A stretch of DNA of 64,000 bases, taken from assembly GCF_001292625.1 (NCBI RefSeq), contig NZ_LAJH01000028.1:124001-188000 (forward strand). Direction: 5' to 3'. The DNA comes from Shimia sp. SK013 (GTDB lineage Bacteria; Pseudomonadota; Alphaproteobacteria; Rhodobacterales; Rhodobacteraceae). The translations under genes and the position numbers were made by a program. Below the pieces are notes generated by a model, which saw only the letters and a program-made list of their open reading frames with translations, did not search any database and was not told the DNA's origin. The stretch's first letter is position 1. Each line of letters starts with the position of its first letter. Shown here piece by piece: positions 8,266 through 15,827 of this stretch.

Positions 8266-9227
8266 CGTTGGTGCCTGAGTGATGTGGGCGTCTCATCAAA
8301 CCCTGCCTTGAACGCGCGGGTCATGGCGGCCGGGTTTTTGTACCCCGCGCGCACCGCGATTTCCGCGACAGTCAGGTCTGTGTCCATCACCAATTTACGG
8401 GCAAGCGTCAGGCGTTGGCGGCGATAAACCGTTGTTGGTGCCGCGCCGAGTTCGGCTTTCATCCGCGCTTCGAGGGTTTTTTGTGTGACACCGGCGCGGC
8501 GGGCAATTTGCGGGATCGGCAACGGGTGTTCGAGGTGCTCCTGCATGACTGCGAGCGCGCGGTTCACAATGCGACCAGCCGGTGTCGCGCCGCCGGTGTG
8601 GCTGCGGGCGCTGTCGCGGGTCATGAAAAGCTGCGCAACCTCAAGCGCGAGGGCCTGGCCGCGTTGCTGCCCGATCAGATGCAGAACCAGATCAAAAGCC
8701 GCCATCGCACCCGAACAGGTCAGGCGCCTGTCGTCGATGACGAAGCGTTCGCGCAGTGCTTCGATATCGGGAAAGCGTTCTTCGAAATTGGTGAGCTCTT
8801 CCCAGTGGATGGTGGCTTTGTGTTTGTCCAGAAGGCCCGCCTCGGCCAGCAGCCAGCTGCCGGTGTCCATCGCGCAAAGCGTCGGAAAGCGGGTGGCGGC
8901 AGAGCGCAGCGCGGCTTGGGTTTTCCAGCCGCCATGGTCGCGAAAGCCGTAGGAGGGCATGACCACCAACATATCACCGCGCGCTGCACCAAGTTTGTCG
9001 TGCGGAGCAACAGAAAGGCCCGAGGAGCTGGTTACGGGAAGGGCGTCCAGTGACAGGAAAGTCCAATCATAAAGCGGCTTGCCCGAGATCATGTTGGCCG
9101 CCCGCATGGGTTCCACCGTGTTGGCAAGGCAATGATTGGAGAAACCTTCGAACAGAAGAACGCCAATGTGCTGCGGTGCGGCGGAGGTTTTTTCCCAAAA
9201 CTGCATGCTTTGGGGGTAATCCTGCAT
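8262..9227 (-). CDS. GlxA-family transcriptional regulator (DJ-1/PfpI + AraC HTH)
   Basis: A 321-residue regulator: an N-terminal DJ-1/PfpI-like sensory domain (HIGVLLFEGFSNHCLANTVEP to about residue 190) and a C-terminal AraC double helix-turn-helix (IPQIARRAGVTQKTLEARM, LTVAEIAVRAGYKNPAAMTRAF). The frame stays open far upstream, but that extension is antisense to the acyl-CoA dehydrogenase. The ATG at 9225-9227 lies in the short divergent gap and starts just before the DJ-1 fold; 9206 is an alternative. Carnitine- and betaine-responsive regulators (CdhR, GbdR) belong to this family, and the divergent cluster carries CaiD, so it probably controls that cluster. Confidence 0.9.
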   Translation of the reverse strand: MQDYPQSMQFWEKTSAAPQHIGVLLFEGFSNHCLANTVEPMRAANMISGKPLYDWTFLSLDALPVTSSSGLSVAPHDKLGAARGDMLVVMPSYGFRDHGGWKTQAALRSAATRFPTLCAMDTGSWLLAEAGLLDKHKATIHWEELTNFEERFPDIEALRERFVIDDRRLTCSGAMAAFDLVLHLIGQQRGQALALEVAQLFMTRDSARSHTGGATPAGRIVNRALAVMQEHLEHPLPIPQIARRAGVTQKTLEARMKAELGAAPTTVYRRQRLTLARKLVMDTDLTVAEIAVRAGYKNPAAMTRAFKAGFDETPTSLRHQR

Positions 9228-9281
9228 GGTAGTGTAGGTCAAGTCAGTTGAGCTATGCGCAACAGAATTTGGGAGCGCGCC

Positions 9282-10442
9282 ATGCAGTTTGACCTGACCG
9301 AAGAGCAGGAGATGATCGTCTCCACCGTCCGCAGCTTTGTGGAGAACGAGATTTACCCCTTTGAGGATGAGGTTGAGCGTACCGGTGTCGTGCCGCATGA
9401 ATTGGGCGAAAAAATCAAGCAAAAGACCCTCGATCTGGGGTTTTACGCCTGTAATTTCCCTGAGGAAGTGGGGGGCGCTGGTCTGAACCATCTCGACTTC
9501 ACGCTGGTGGAGCGCGAGTTGGGGCGTGGATCGATGGCGTTGACGCATTTCTTTGGCCGTCCACAGAATATTTTGATGGCGTGTGACGCAGAGCAGCGTG
9601 AGAAATATCTTCTGCCCGCAGTGCGCGGCGAGCGCATGGATGCGCTGGCGATGACCGAACCCGGGGCAGGGTCGGACGTGCGCGGCATGAAATGCAGTGC
9701 GGTGCGCGACGGTGGCGATTGGGTGGTGAACGGCAACAAGCATTTCATTTCTGGCGCAGAGCATGCGGATTTTTTCATCGTGTTTGTGGCCACTGGTGAG
9801 GACGACACACCAAAAGGGCCCAAAAAGCGGATCACGACGTTCCTTGTGGACCGCGACACGCCCGGTTTCACGGTGCGCGATGGCTACAAGTCTGTCAGCC
9901 ACCGAGGGTACAAAAACATGGTGCTGGAGTTTGATGATTGCCGTTTGCCGGATGCGCAGGTGTTGGGCGAGGTCGATGGCGGGTTTGCCGTGATGAACGA
10001 GTGGCTTTATGCAACGCGCCTGACTGTGGCGGCGTTTTGTGTGGGCCGTGCGCGGCGCGCGTTTGATTACGCGTTGGATTATGCCGCGCAGCGTGAACAA
10101 TTCGGTCAGCCAATCGGCAAATTCCAAGGCGTGGGCTTTCAGATTGCCGACATGATCACCGAGATCGACGCGGCGGATTTGCTGACGATGTCGGCGGCGG
10201 CACGGCTGGACCGAGGTTTGCCGTGTAATCGCGAGATCGCGTCGGCCAAGCTTTATGCCAGTGAGATGTTGGCGCGGGTGACAGATGCCGCCATCCAGAT
10301 CCATGGCGGTATGGGGTTGATGGATGACTATCCGTTGGAACGTTTCTGGCGGGATGCGCGGGTTGAGCGGATCTGGGACGGGACCAGCGAGATTCAACGT
10401 CACATCATCAGCCGTGATCTGTTGCGGCCATTGGGCGCGTGA
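9282..10442 (+). CDS. Acyl-CoA dehydrogenase (possible gamma-butyrobetainyl-CoA dehydrogenase)
   Basis: FAD-dependent acyl-CoA dehydrogenase, 386 residues from the ATG at 9282 (GGGAGCG upstream; an in-frame ATG at 9255 lacks a site). N-terminal helical domain, then the family signature ALAMTEPGAGSDVRGM in the beta domain, and the C-terminal GGMGLMDDYPLERFWRDAR with the following WDGTSEIQ. It forms a double bond alpha-beta in an acyl-CoA while reducing electron-transfer flavoprotein. Its partners are an ADP-forming CoA ligase and CaiD, so oxidation of gamma-butyrobetainyl-CoA to crotonobetainyl-CoA is the best guess. A different branched acyl-CoA cannot be excluded. Confidence 0.9.
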   Translation: MQFDLTEEQEMIVSTVRSFVENEIYPFEDEVERTGVVPHELGEKIKQKTLDLGFYACNFPEEVGGAGLNHLDFTLVERELGRGSMALTHFFGRPQNILMACDAEQREKYLLPAVRGERMDALAMTEPGAGSDVRGMKCSAVRDGGDWVVNGNKHFISGAEHADFFIVFVATGEDDTPKGPKKRITTFLVDRDTPGFTVRDGYKSVSHRGYKNMVLEFDDCRLPDAQVLGEVDGGFAVMNEWLYATRLTVAAFCVGRARRAFDYALDYAAQREQFGQPIGKFQGVGFQIADMITEIDAADLLTMSAAARLDRGLPCNREIASAKLYASEMLARVTDAAIQIHGGMGLMDDYPLERFWRDARVERIWDGTSEIQRHIISRDLLRPLGA

Positions 10443-10477
10443 TGGTTGCCGAATGGGGGCCAGCCCCCAAACCCCCG

Positions 10478-10637
10478 GGATATTTAAAGCAAGAGGAGGG
10501 ACTGCGCATGGCGGCCCCTCCAATGAAAGACAAGATGCCTTCCCCTTGCGCGGTCATCGGCTTCCCAGCCTGTTCCGCGTCTCAAGGGTGGCCGAAGATG
10601 GTTAACAAAACCTTGCTTCCTCTTGCCCAAAATATCC
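10478..10637. repeat. Pair of inverted GGATATTTnnnGCAAGAGGA repeats (family B)
   Basis: GGATATTTAAAGCAAGAGGAG at 10478-10498 reads rightward. Its near-identical partner reads leftward at 10617-10637 (GGATATTTTGGGCAAGAGGAA on the minus strand). A third copy lies at 24760-24780. The pair bounds about 120 bases of the 229-base gap between the acyl-CoA dehydrogenase and CoA ligase genes. A reading frame spanning 10439-10675 has no family resemblance and is not called. Confidence 0.6.
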
Positions 10638-10671
10638 TCGCCGAAGGCATAGAATCTTTTGGGGTTCCGCT

Positions 10672-12693
10672 ATGATAAAACGTGACCTCTCGAGATTGAT
10701 CCAACCGACATCTGTCGCTGTGGTCGGGGGTGGTGCTTGGTGTGGTGAAGTTGTGCGTCAGTTGGAGAAACTCGGTTTTTCCGGCGATATCTGGCCGGTA
10801 CACCCAAAGGCAGCCGAGGTCGGGGGCTATGCCGCTTTTGCGAGGATCGAAGATTTGCCGCGGGCGCCAGATGCAGCTTTTGTTGGTATCAACCGGCGCG
10901 CCACTGTTGAAGCTGTTGCGGCGCTATCTGCGGCGGGGGCAGGAGGTGCGGTGTGTTTTGCCTCAGGTTTTTCGGAAGCGGCAGCGGAGGATGCCAGCGG
11001 AAATGATCTGCAGGCCGCGCTGGTGGCGGCGGCTGGGGAGATGCCGATTCTGGGGCCGAACTGCTATGGCCTGATCAATGCGCTGGATGGCGCTGTCTTG
11101 TGGCCTGACCAGCATGGCTGCAAACGAGTTGAACGCGGTGTAGCGATCCTTACCCAGAGTTCGAACATCGCGATCAATCTGACAAACCAAATGCGTGGCG
11201 TGCCGATTGCATATGTCGCGACGTGCGGGAACATGGCGCAGTTGAGTCAGGCGGAGATTGCCAGCGCGTTTCTGGACGATCCACGGGTCACGGCGATCGG
11301 TCTGCATATCGAGGGATTTTCCGATCTGCGGACTTGGGAGGCCTTGGCCGCGAAGGCGTATGCCAAAGGGGTGCCAATTGTTGCCCTGAAAGTGGGCGCA
11401 AGCGATGAGGCGCAGGCCGCGACCGTGAGCCACACTGCTTCGTTGGCAGGAAGTGACGCAGGTGCTGAGGCACTGATATCGCGCTTGGGATTTGCCCGGG
11501 TGCGGGATCTGACAGTATTTCTGGAAACCCTGAAGCTTTTGCACATGGTTGGGCCGCTAAAAACGCCGACGCTGTCGTCGATCAGTTGTTCGGGCGGTGA
11601 AGCGAGCCTGATGGCGGATACTGCGTTGGGCACAGGCCTGAGCTTTCCAGCTTTGAGTGATGAACAACGCCAGACCCTGGGAGAAGTTTTGGGACCGATG
11701 GTGGCTTTGGCCAATCCGCTGGATTACCACACCTATATCTGGCGCGACGAAGATGCGATGGCGCGGGCTTGGGGAGCCATGATGGCGGATCATATCGGGA
11801 TGACGGTCTCGGTCGTCGATTATCCGCCAGAAAACCGACACGACTGGGATTGTGCAACTGCTGCCGCGATCAAGGCGCGGGCCGCGACCGGCCGGCCGAT
11901 GGCGGTTGTCGCGAGTTTGCCAGAGCTGATGCCCGCAGACACAGCGCGGGAGCTGGCAGCGGGAGGCGTTGTGCCGATGTATGGGCTGCGGGAAGCTGTC
12001 GAGGCAGCCGCGGCCACTACCCGATTGCATGTACCAGATGCACAGCCAATAGCATTGCCGGGTGCGGCGCGTGACTCGAAGGTTTTGGACGAAGGTGCTG
12101 CCAAAACCGCGCTGGCGGTTTGTGGGCTTGATGTCCCGAAAACAGTCTCTGTTTCAGGGGAAAATTGCCTAAGTGAGGCCGCGTCTCACCTTCGGGCACC
12201 GCTAGTCTTGAAGGGGCGCGGCATTGCGCACAAGACCGAAGCGGGTGCTGTGAAATTGGGGTTGTCCCATCAAGAGCTGGATGCGGCGGCGGTTGAAATG
12301 CCGACACAGGATTTTCTTGTTGAAGAAATGATCGATGGCGGCGTGGCGGAGTTGCTGATTGGCGTGACGCGCGATCCCGCGCATGGGTTTGTGCTGACAT
12401 TGGCGGCAGGTGGCGTTTTGACGGAAGTGTTGGCAGACAGCACGTCGTTGTTGATCCCGGCCGGCCGCGAGCAGGTAATTCAGTCTCTAAACAGGCTAAA
12501 AGTGGCGAAATTGCTGAGTGGCTATCGTGGGGCTGCGGCGGCCGATATGGACGCTGTTCTTGATGCGATTGAGGCGCTGCAAGCCTATGTACTTGCCAAT
12601 GTTGACTGCATTGAAGAGGCTGAGATCAACCCGTTGATCTGCACGCCGACGCGTGCCGTGGCGGCGGATGCTTTGGTCAGAAAGGCAGTGTGA
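10672..12693 (+). CDS. ADP-forming acyl-CoA synthetase (acetate-CoA ligase family)
   Basis: A 673-residue fused NDP-forming acyl-CoA synthetase. The order is a CoA-binding Rossmann domain (IQPTSVAVVGGGAWCG, LPRAPDAAFVGINR), a succinyl-CoA-synthetase-like flavodoxin domain (ILTQSSNIAINL), a further ligase domain (SISCSGGEASLMADTA) and a C-terminal ATP-grasp domain (APLVLKGRGIAHKTEAGAVKLG, EAEINPLICTP). It activates a carboxylic acid to its CoA thioester with ATP giving ADP and phosphate. It stands where carnitine operons carry an AMP-forming ligase or CoA transferase, so gamma-butyrobetaine or carnitine is a likely substrate. The DJ-1 gene starts in its stop codon. Confidence 0.88.
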   Translation: MIKRDLSRLIQPTSVAVVGGGAWCGEVVRQLEKLGFSGDIWPVHPKAAEVGGYAAFARIEDLPRAPDAAFVGINRRATVEAVAALSAAGAGGAVCFASGFSEAAAEDASGNDLQAALVAAAGEMPILGPNCYGLINALDGAVLWPDQHGCKRVERGVAILTQSSNIAINLTNQMRGVPIAYVATCGNMAQLSQAEIASAFLDDPRVTAIGLHIEGFSDLRTWEALAAKAYAKGVPIVALKVGASDEAQAATVSHTASLAGSDAGAEALISRLGFARVRDLTVFLETLKLLHMVGPLKTPTLSSISCSGGEASLMADTALGTGLSFPALSDEQRQTLGEVLGPMVALANPLDYHTYIWRDEDAMARAWGAMMADHIGMTVSVVDYPPENRHDWDCATAAAIKARAATGRPMAVVASLPELMPADTARELAAGGVVPMYGLREAVEAAAATTRLHVPDAQPIALPGAARDSKVLDEGAAKTALAVCGLDVPKTVSVSGENCLSEAASHLRAPLVLKGRGIAHKTEAGAVKLGLSHQELDAAAVEMPTQDFLVEEMIDGGVAELLIGVTRDPAHGFVLTLAAGGVLTEVLADSTSLLIPAGREQVIQSLNRLKVAKLLSGYRGAAAADMDAVLDAIEALQAYVLANVDCIEEAEINPLICTPTRAVAADALVRKAV

Positions 12694-13298
12694 TGCGGAC
12701 AATCGGCGCGGTGATTTTTGAAGGATTTGAGATGCTCGACTATTTCGGGCCGCTTGAGATGTTTGCCATGCATCGGGATCAGTTCAAGATTATCGCGGTT
12801 GGCGAGGCTGCCAAACCGGTCACGTCTTCGGGCGGACCTGCGGTGGTACCGGATGCGACGTTTGCCGATGGCGACCGCTATGACGTGTTGCTGGTTCCGG
12901 GCGGCAAAGGTGTGCGGGCGGAGATTGAGAACGCCGCCATGCTTGAGTGGTTGCGCGCCGCCAGTGCCGGGGCAGAGGTTGTGACCAGTGTCTGCACCGG
13001 ATCGGCGTTGCTGGCGCGGGCGGGGCTGTTGAACGGACACGCGGCGACGACCAACAAACTGGCCTTTGATTGGGTGCGTGAGGTTAGCCAAACCGACGCG
13101 GTGGATTGGCGTCGCAGCGCGCGGTGGGTCAAAGACGGGAAATTTTATACAAGTTCCGGCGTGTCGGCGGGCACGGATGTGAGCCTGCAGGTGATTGCGG
13201 ATTTGCTTGGCGAAGAGGCGGCGCAGGGAGCGGCGTTTTGGGCGGAATATGAGGCAAACAGAGACGCGGATAATGATCCGTTCGCGCTTGAGGAGTGA
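12693..13298 (+). CDS. DJ-1/PfpI family protein
   Basis: A 201-residue single-domain DJ-1/PfpI protein. GAVIFEGFEMLDYFGPLEMF opens the fold and SVCTGSALLARAGLLNGH carries the nucleophile-elbow cysteine. The ATG at 12693 overlaps the preceding TGA by one base; a GTG three bases earlier is also possible. Relatives include isonitrile hydratases and amidase-like enzymes. Its place in the middle of the acyl-CoA operon suggests a role in the same pathway or in detoxification, but no reaction can be named. Confidence 0.88.
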   Translation: MRTIGAVIFEGFEMLDYFGPLEMFAMHRDQFKIIAVGEAAKPVTSSGGPAVVPDATFADGDRYDVLLVPGGKGVRAEIENAAMLEWLRAASAGAEVVTSVCTGSALLARAGLLNGHAATTNKLAFDWVREVSQTDAVDWRRSARWVKDGKFYTSSGVSAGTDVSLQVIADLLGEEAAQGAAFWAEYEANRDADNDPFALEE

Positions 13299-13302
13299 CG
13301 AA

Positions 13303-14088
13303 ATGAACGAGAGCCCAGTAAAAACCCGGCGCATGGGCGCCATTTTGGAAGTCACGCTGGACAGGCCAAAGGCGAACGCGATTGACCTGGTGACTAGCCG
13401 CGTGATGGGCGAGGTGTTCCGCGACTTTCGCGACGATCCAGAGCTGCGGGTCGCAATATTGACGGGCGGTGGCGACAAATTCTTTTGCCCCGGCTGGGAT
13501 CTGAAGGCGGCGGCGGATGGTGATGCCGTGGACGGGGATTATGGTGTTGGCGGGTTTGGCGGCCTGCAGGAACTGCGCGACATGAACAAGCCAGTGATTG
13601 CGGCTGTAAACGGGATCGCCTGCGGTGGTGGGCTGGAATTGGCGTTGTCGGCGGACATCATTATTGCGGCGGATCATGCAAGCTTCGCGCTTCCGGAGAT
13701 CCGATCCGGTACGGTCGCGGATGCTGCGAGCGTCAAGTTGCCCAAGCGCATTCCGTATCATATCGCGATGGAATTGTTGCTGACCGGTCGATGGTTTGAT
13801 GCCGAAGAGGCGCATCGGTGGGGGCTGGTGAACGAGATCGTTGCGGCCGACACATTGATGGCGCGGGCTTGGGAGCAGGCTGAGGTGTTGGCGTCGGGAC
13901 CGCCGCTGGTTTATGCGGCGATCAAGGAGATCGTGCGAGATGCGGAAGACTCCAAGTTTCAGGATGCAATGAACCGGATCACCAAACGCCAGTTGCGTTC
14001 GGTTGACGTGCTTTATGACAGCGAAGATCAGCTGGAAGGCGCGCGGGCCTTTGCCGAGAAGCGCGACCCGGTGTGGACAGGCAAGTAA
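13303..14088 (+). CDS. caiD: Crotonobetainyl-CoA hydratase (carnitinyl-CoA dehydratase)
   Basis: A 261-residue crotonase-fold enzyme, exactly the length of E. coli CaiD, which interconverts crotonobetainyl-CoA and carnitinyl-CoA. It shares CaiD-specific stretches from memory: DRPKANAID, MGEVF..FRDDP, GWDLKAAA, a GGF-GL segment, and the C-terminal AFAEKRDPVW. The oxyanion-hole loop NGIACGGGLELALSADI is intact. The ATG at 13303 is preceded by GAGGAGTG, 4 bases after the DJ-1 stop; a longer frame from 13195 overlaps DJ-1 and is rejected. It ends the acyl-CoA cluster, one base before the convergent methyltransferase stop. This gene is the best anchor for the function of the whole cluster. Confidence 0.9.
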   Translation: MNESPVKTRRMGAILEVTLDRPKANAIDLVTSRVMGEVFRDFRDDPELRVAILTGGGDKFFCPGWDLKAAADGDAVDGDYGVGGFGGLQELRDMNKPVIAAVNGIACGGGLELALSADIIIAADHASFALPEIRSGTVADAASVKLPKRIPYHIAMELLLTGRWFDAEEAHRWGLVNEIVAADTLMARAWEQAEVLASGPPLVYAAIKEIVRDAEDSKFQDAMNRITKRQLRSVDVLYDSEDQLEGARAFAEKRDPVWTGK

Positions 14089-14721
14089 TCAGGCGACGCG
14101 GATAAGAGTGACAAAGGCAGTGTCATCGCTGTGATCGCCGGTGGCGGCGTCGCCGTATATGCGTACCTGTGGCAGACGAATTTCGGTGGTATTGGCCGTA
14201 ATAGACTCTAGTTTTTTCGCAAACCCTGTGCGTTCAAAGTGCTGGCAGTTGATGGACAAAGCAATCAACCCGCCCGGCGCTGTGATGCGCAAAAGTTCAT
14301 CGATGGCGTCGGGTCCGACGTGGCCGTTGGTGAATGTGCCGGAGCTGATGATGCCGTGATATGCGTTGTCTGCCACGGGCAATGTGCGGGTCAGGTCACC
14401 GGTAAAAAGATACCGGTAGAGGCGTTTTTCACGGGCAACGGCGAGCATTTCGGGCGAGATATCAGTGCCGTCGATCTCAGTGTCCAAAAGCGTGGTCAAT
14501 GCCTTGGCGCATAGGCCGGTGCCAGCGCCAACATCAAGGACAGGTCCAGCGCCACCGGCGGCGGCAAAATGGCGGGCAACTTGGGTGTGCAGGATGTAAT
14601 CCGAGGACGTGGCAAAATCGCTGTCGTAGGTGCTTGCCCAATCCGCATAAAGCCGACGGGAGTCTTCGGGCGTACTCAGGGCATAGGCCGCGTCGAGCGA
14701 GGGATCGTTTTCTGGGCGCAT
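14089..14721 (-). CDS. Class I SAM-dependent methyltransferase
   Basis: A 210-residue methyltransferase with motif I VLDVGAGTGLCAKAL, the acidic ribose-binding DISPEMLAVA and post-motif DELLRITAPGGLIALSIN. The ATG at 14719-14721 places the family N-terminus correctly (SRRLYADWASTYDSDF). No good ribosome-binding site is visible, and the frame stays open to 14844, inside the divergent gene. Substrate unknown; the fold group includes ubiquinone/menaquinone and tetrapyrrole-like methylases. Convergent with caiD with no gap. Confidence 0.85.
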   Translation of the reverse strand: MRPENDPSLDAAYALSTPEDSRRLYADWASTYDSDFATSSDYILHTQVARHFAAAGGAGPVLDVGAGTGLCAKALTTLLDTEIDGTDISPEMLAVAREKRLYRYLFTGDLTRTLPVADNAYHGIISSGTFTNGHVGPDAIDELLRITAPGGLIALSINCQHFERTGFAKKLESITANTTEIRLPQVRIYGDAATGDHSDDTAFVTLIRVA

Positions 14722-14801
14722 AGACGCAGTGAAAGCCGGTAACGGACAGAAAGCAAGGCTGTGGTCTTGCAGCTTCGGGCGCGGGGCGGCAAGGTGCGGC
14801 C

Positions 14802-15653
14802 ATGACACAGACACTGCTTTCACTTGGACATGGATACACAGCACGCGCGCTGGCGCGACGCTTGGTGCCGCAGGGATGGACGGTCATCGGCACGTTGCGT
14901 GATGACACCCAATTTGACGCGGCAAGGGCAGATGGGGTGACGCCGCTGCTTTGGCCCATTGATTTTGAAGAGGCATTGGATGGCGTAAGCCACGTTCTGA
15001 GCTCGATCCGACCGGGTGATAACGGCGATCCGGTCCTGCGCGCCGGTCGCACGGCATTGGCGAATGCCAAGGGGCTGAAATGGGTCGGATATCTGTCAAC
15101 GACGGGTGTTTATGGCGATATGGACGGCGGTTGGGTCGACGAAGATACACCGCTTGATCCCGGTGGCATTCGTGGACAAATGCGGGTGAAAGCAGAGGCG
15201 GAATGGCAGGCTGTCGAAGGCTTGCCGCTGCATATTTTCCGTTTGGCTGGCATTTACGGGCCAGGTCGGGGGCCGTTTGCGAAATTGCGGCGCGGTACGG
15301 CGCGGAGGATCATCAAGAAAAATCAGGTATTTTCACGCGCACATGTGGACGACATCGCTAAGGTGCTTGAGGCGTCGATGATGCAACCCAATTCGGGGCG
15401 GATTTACAACGTTTGCGACGACAGTCCGGCGCCACCGCAAGATATCCTGACCTATGCTGCGGAGCTTTTGGGTATGGAGCCGCCACCCGAAGTGGCGTTT
15501 GAGGACGCGGAGATGAGCCCGATGGCACGCAGTTTCTATTCCGACAGCAAACGCGTCAGGAATGATCGGATAAAGCAAGAGCTTGGCGTTGTTCTGAAAT
15601 ATCCGAACTATCGCAATGCGTTGCAGGCGATGTTGGTGGACGAGACCACATAG
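14802..15653 (+). CDS. NAD(P)-dependent epimerase/SDR family protein (YeeZ-like)
   Basis: A 283-residue atypical/extended short-chain dehydrogenase. The N-terminus LLSLGHGYTARALARRL replaces the usual GxxGxxG with GHGYTA, as in the YeeZ subgroup. STTGVYGDMDGGWVDE and KAEAEWQ stand in for the active-site Ser/Tyr/Lys region, and a nucleotide-sugar-epimerase-like IYNVCDD follows. Substrate not known. AAGGTG lies upstream of the ATG. It is divergent from the methyltransferase and followed by a repeat element that may act as its terminator. Confidence 0.83.
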   Translation: MTQTLLSLGHGYTARALARRLVPQGWTVIGTLRDDTQFDAARADGVTPLLWPIDFEEALDGVSHVLSSIRPGDNGDPVLRAGRTALANAKGLKWVGYLSTTGVYGDMDGGWVDEDTPLDPGGIRGQMRVKAEAEWQAVEGLPLHIFRLAGIYGPGRGPFAKLRRGTARRIIKKNQVFSRAHVDDIAKVLEASMMQPNSGRIYNVCDDSPAPPQDILTYAAELLGMEPPPEVAFEDAEMSPMARSFYSDSKRVRNDRIKQELGVVLKYPNYRNALQAMLVDETT

Positions 15654-15754
15654 CTTTTTTGTTCCCTAAATACCTAAAGGCTCAGCGCAGCTGAGCCACG
15701 CCCAACACTTTGTCGCGTTCAGCGCAGCTGAGGGTGTCAAACGGGCGGGAGGGC
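15654..15754 (+). repeat. Hairpin/GCCCAAC repeat element, copy 2 (family A)
   Basis: Starts one base after the SDR stop. CTTTTTTGTTCCCT-AAATACCTAAA is followed by stem GGCTCAGC / GCTGAGCC (15679-15686, 15690-15697, loop GCA) and CGCCCAAC, then a truncated second hairpin TCAGC-GCA-GCTGA (15719-15731) and GGGCGGGAGGGC (15743-15754). The rest of the gap to dxs (15755-15827) shows nothing recognisable. Confidence 0.7.
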
Positions 15755-15827
15755 TTCCGTAGATGATCCGAAGGAGTTCCCTGTCGGGCACGCTATCAAC
15801 CTCGTTGCGCCCAAAATGGGTGCGGCC

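Noticed and set aside
9228-10523. Long minus-strand frame extending the GlxA regulator upstream by more than 400 codons
   Set aside because: It is antisense to the acyl-CoA dehydrogenase, which has full family motifs, and its sequence is His/Arg-rich with no domain.
10439-10675. 78-codon frame between acyl-CoA dehydrogenase and CoA ligase
   Set aside because: Covers the inverted repeat pair, has no family likeness and no ribosome site.
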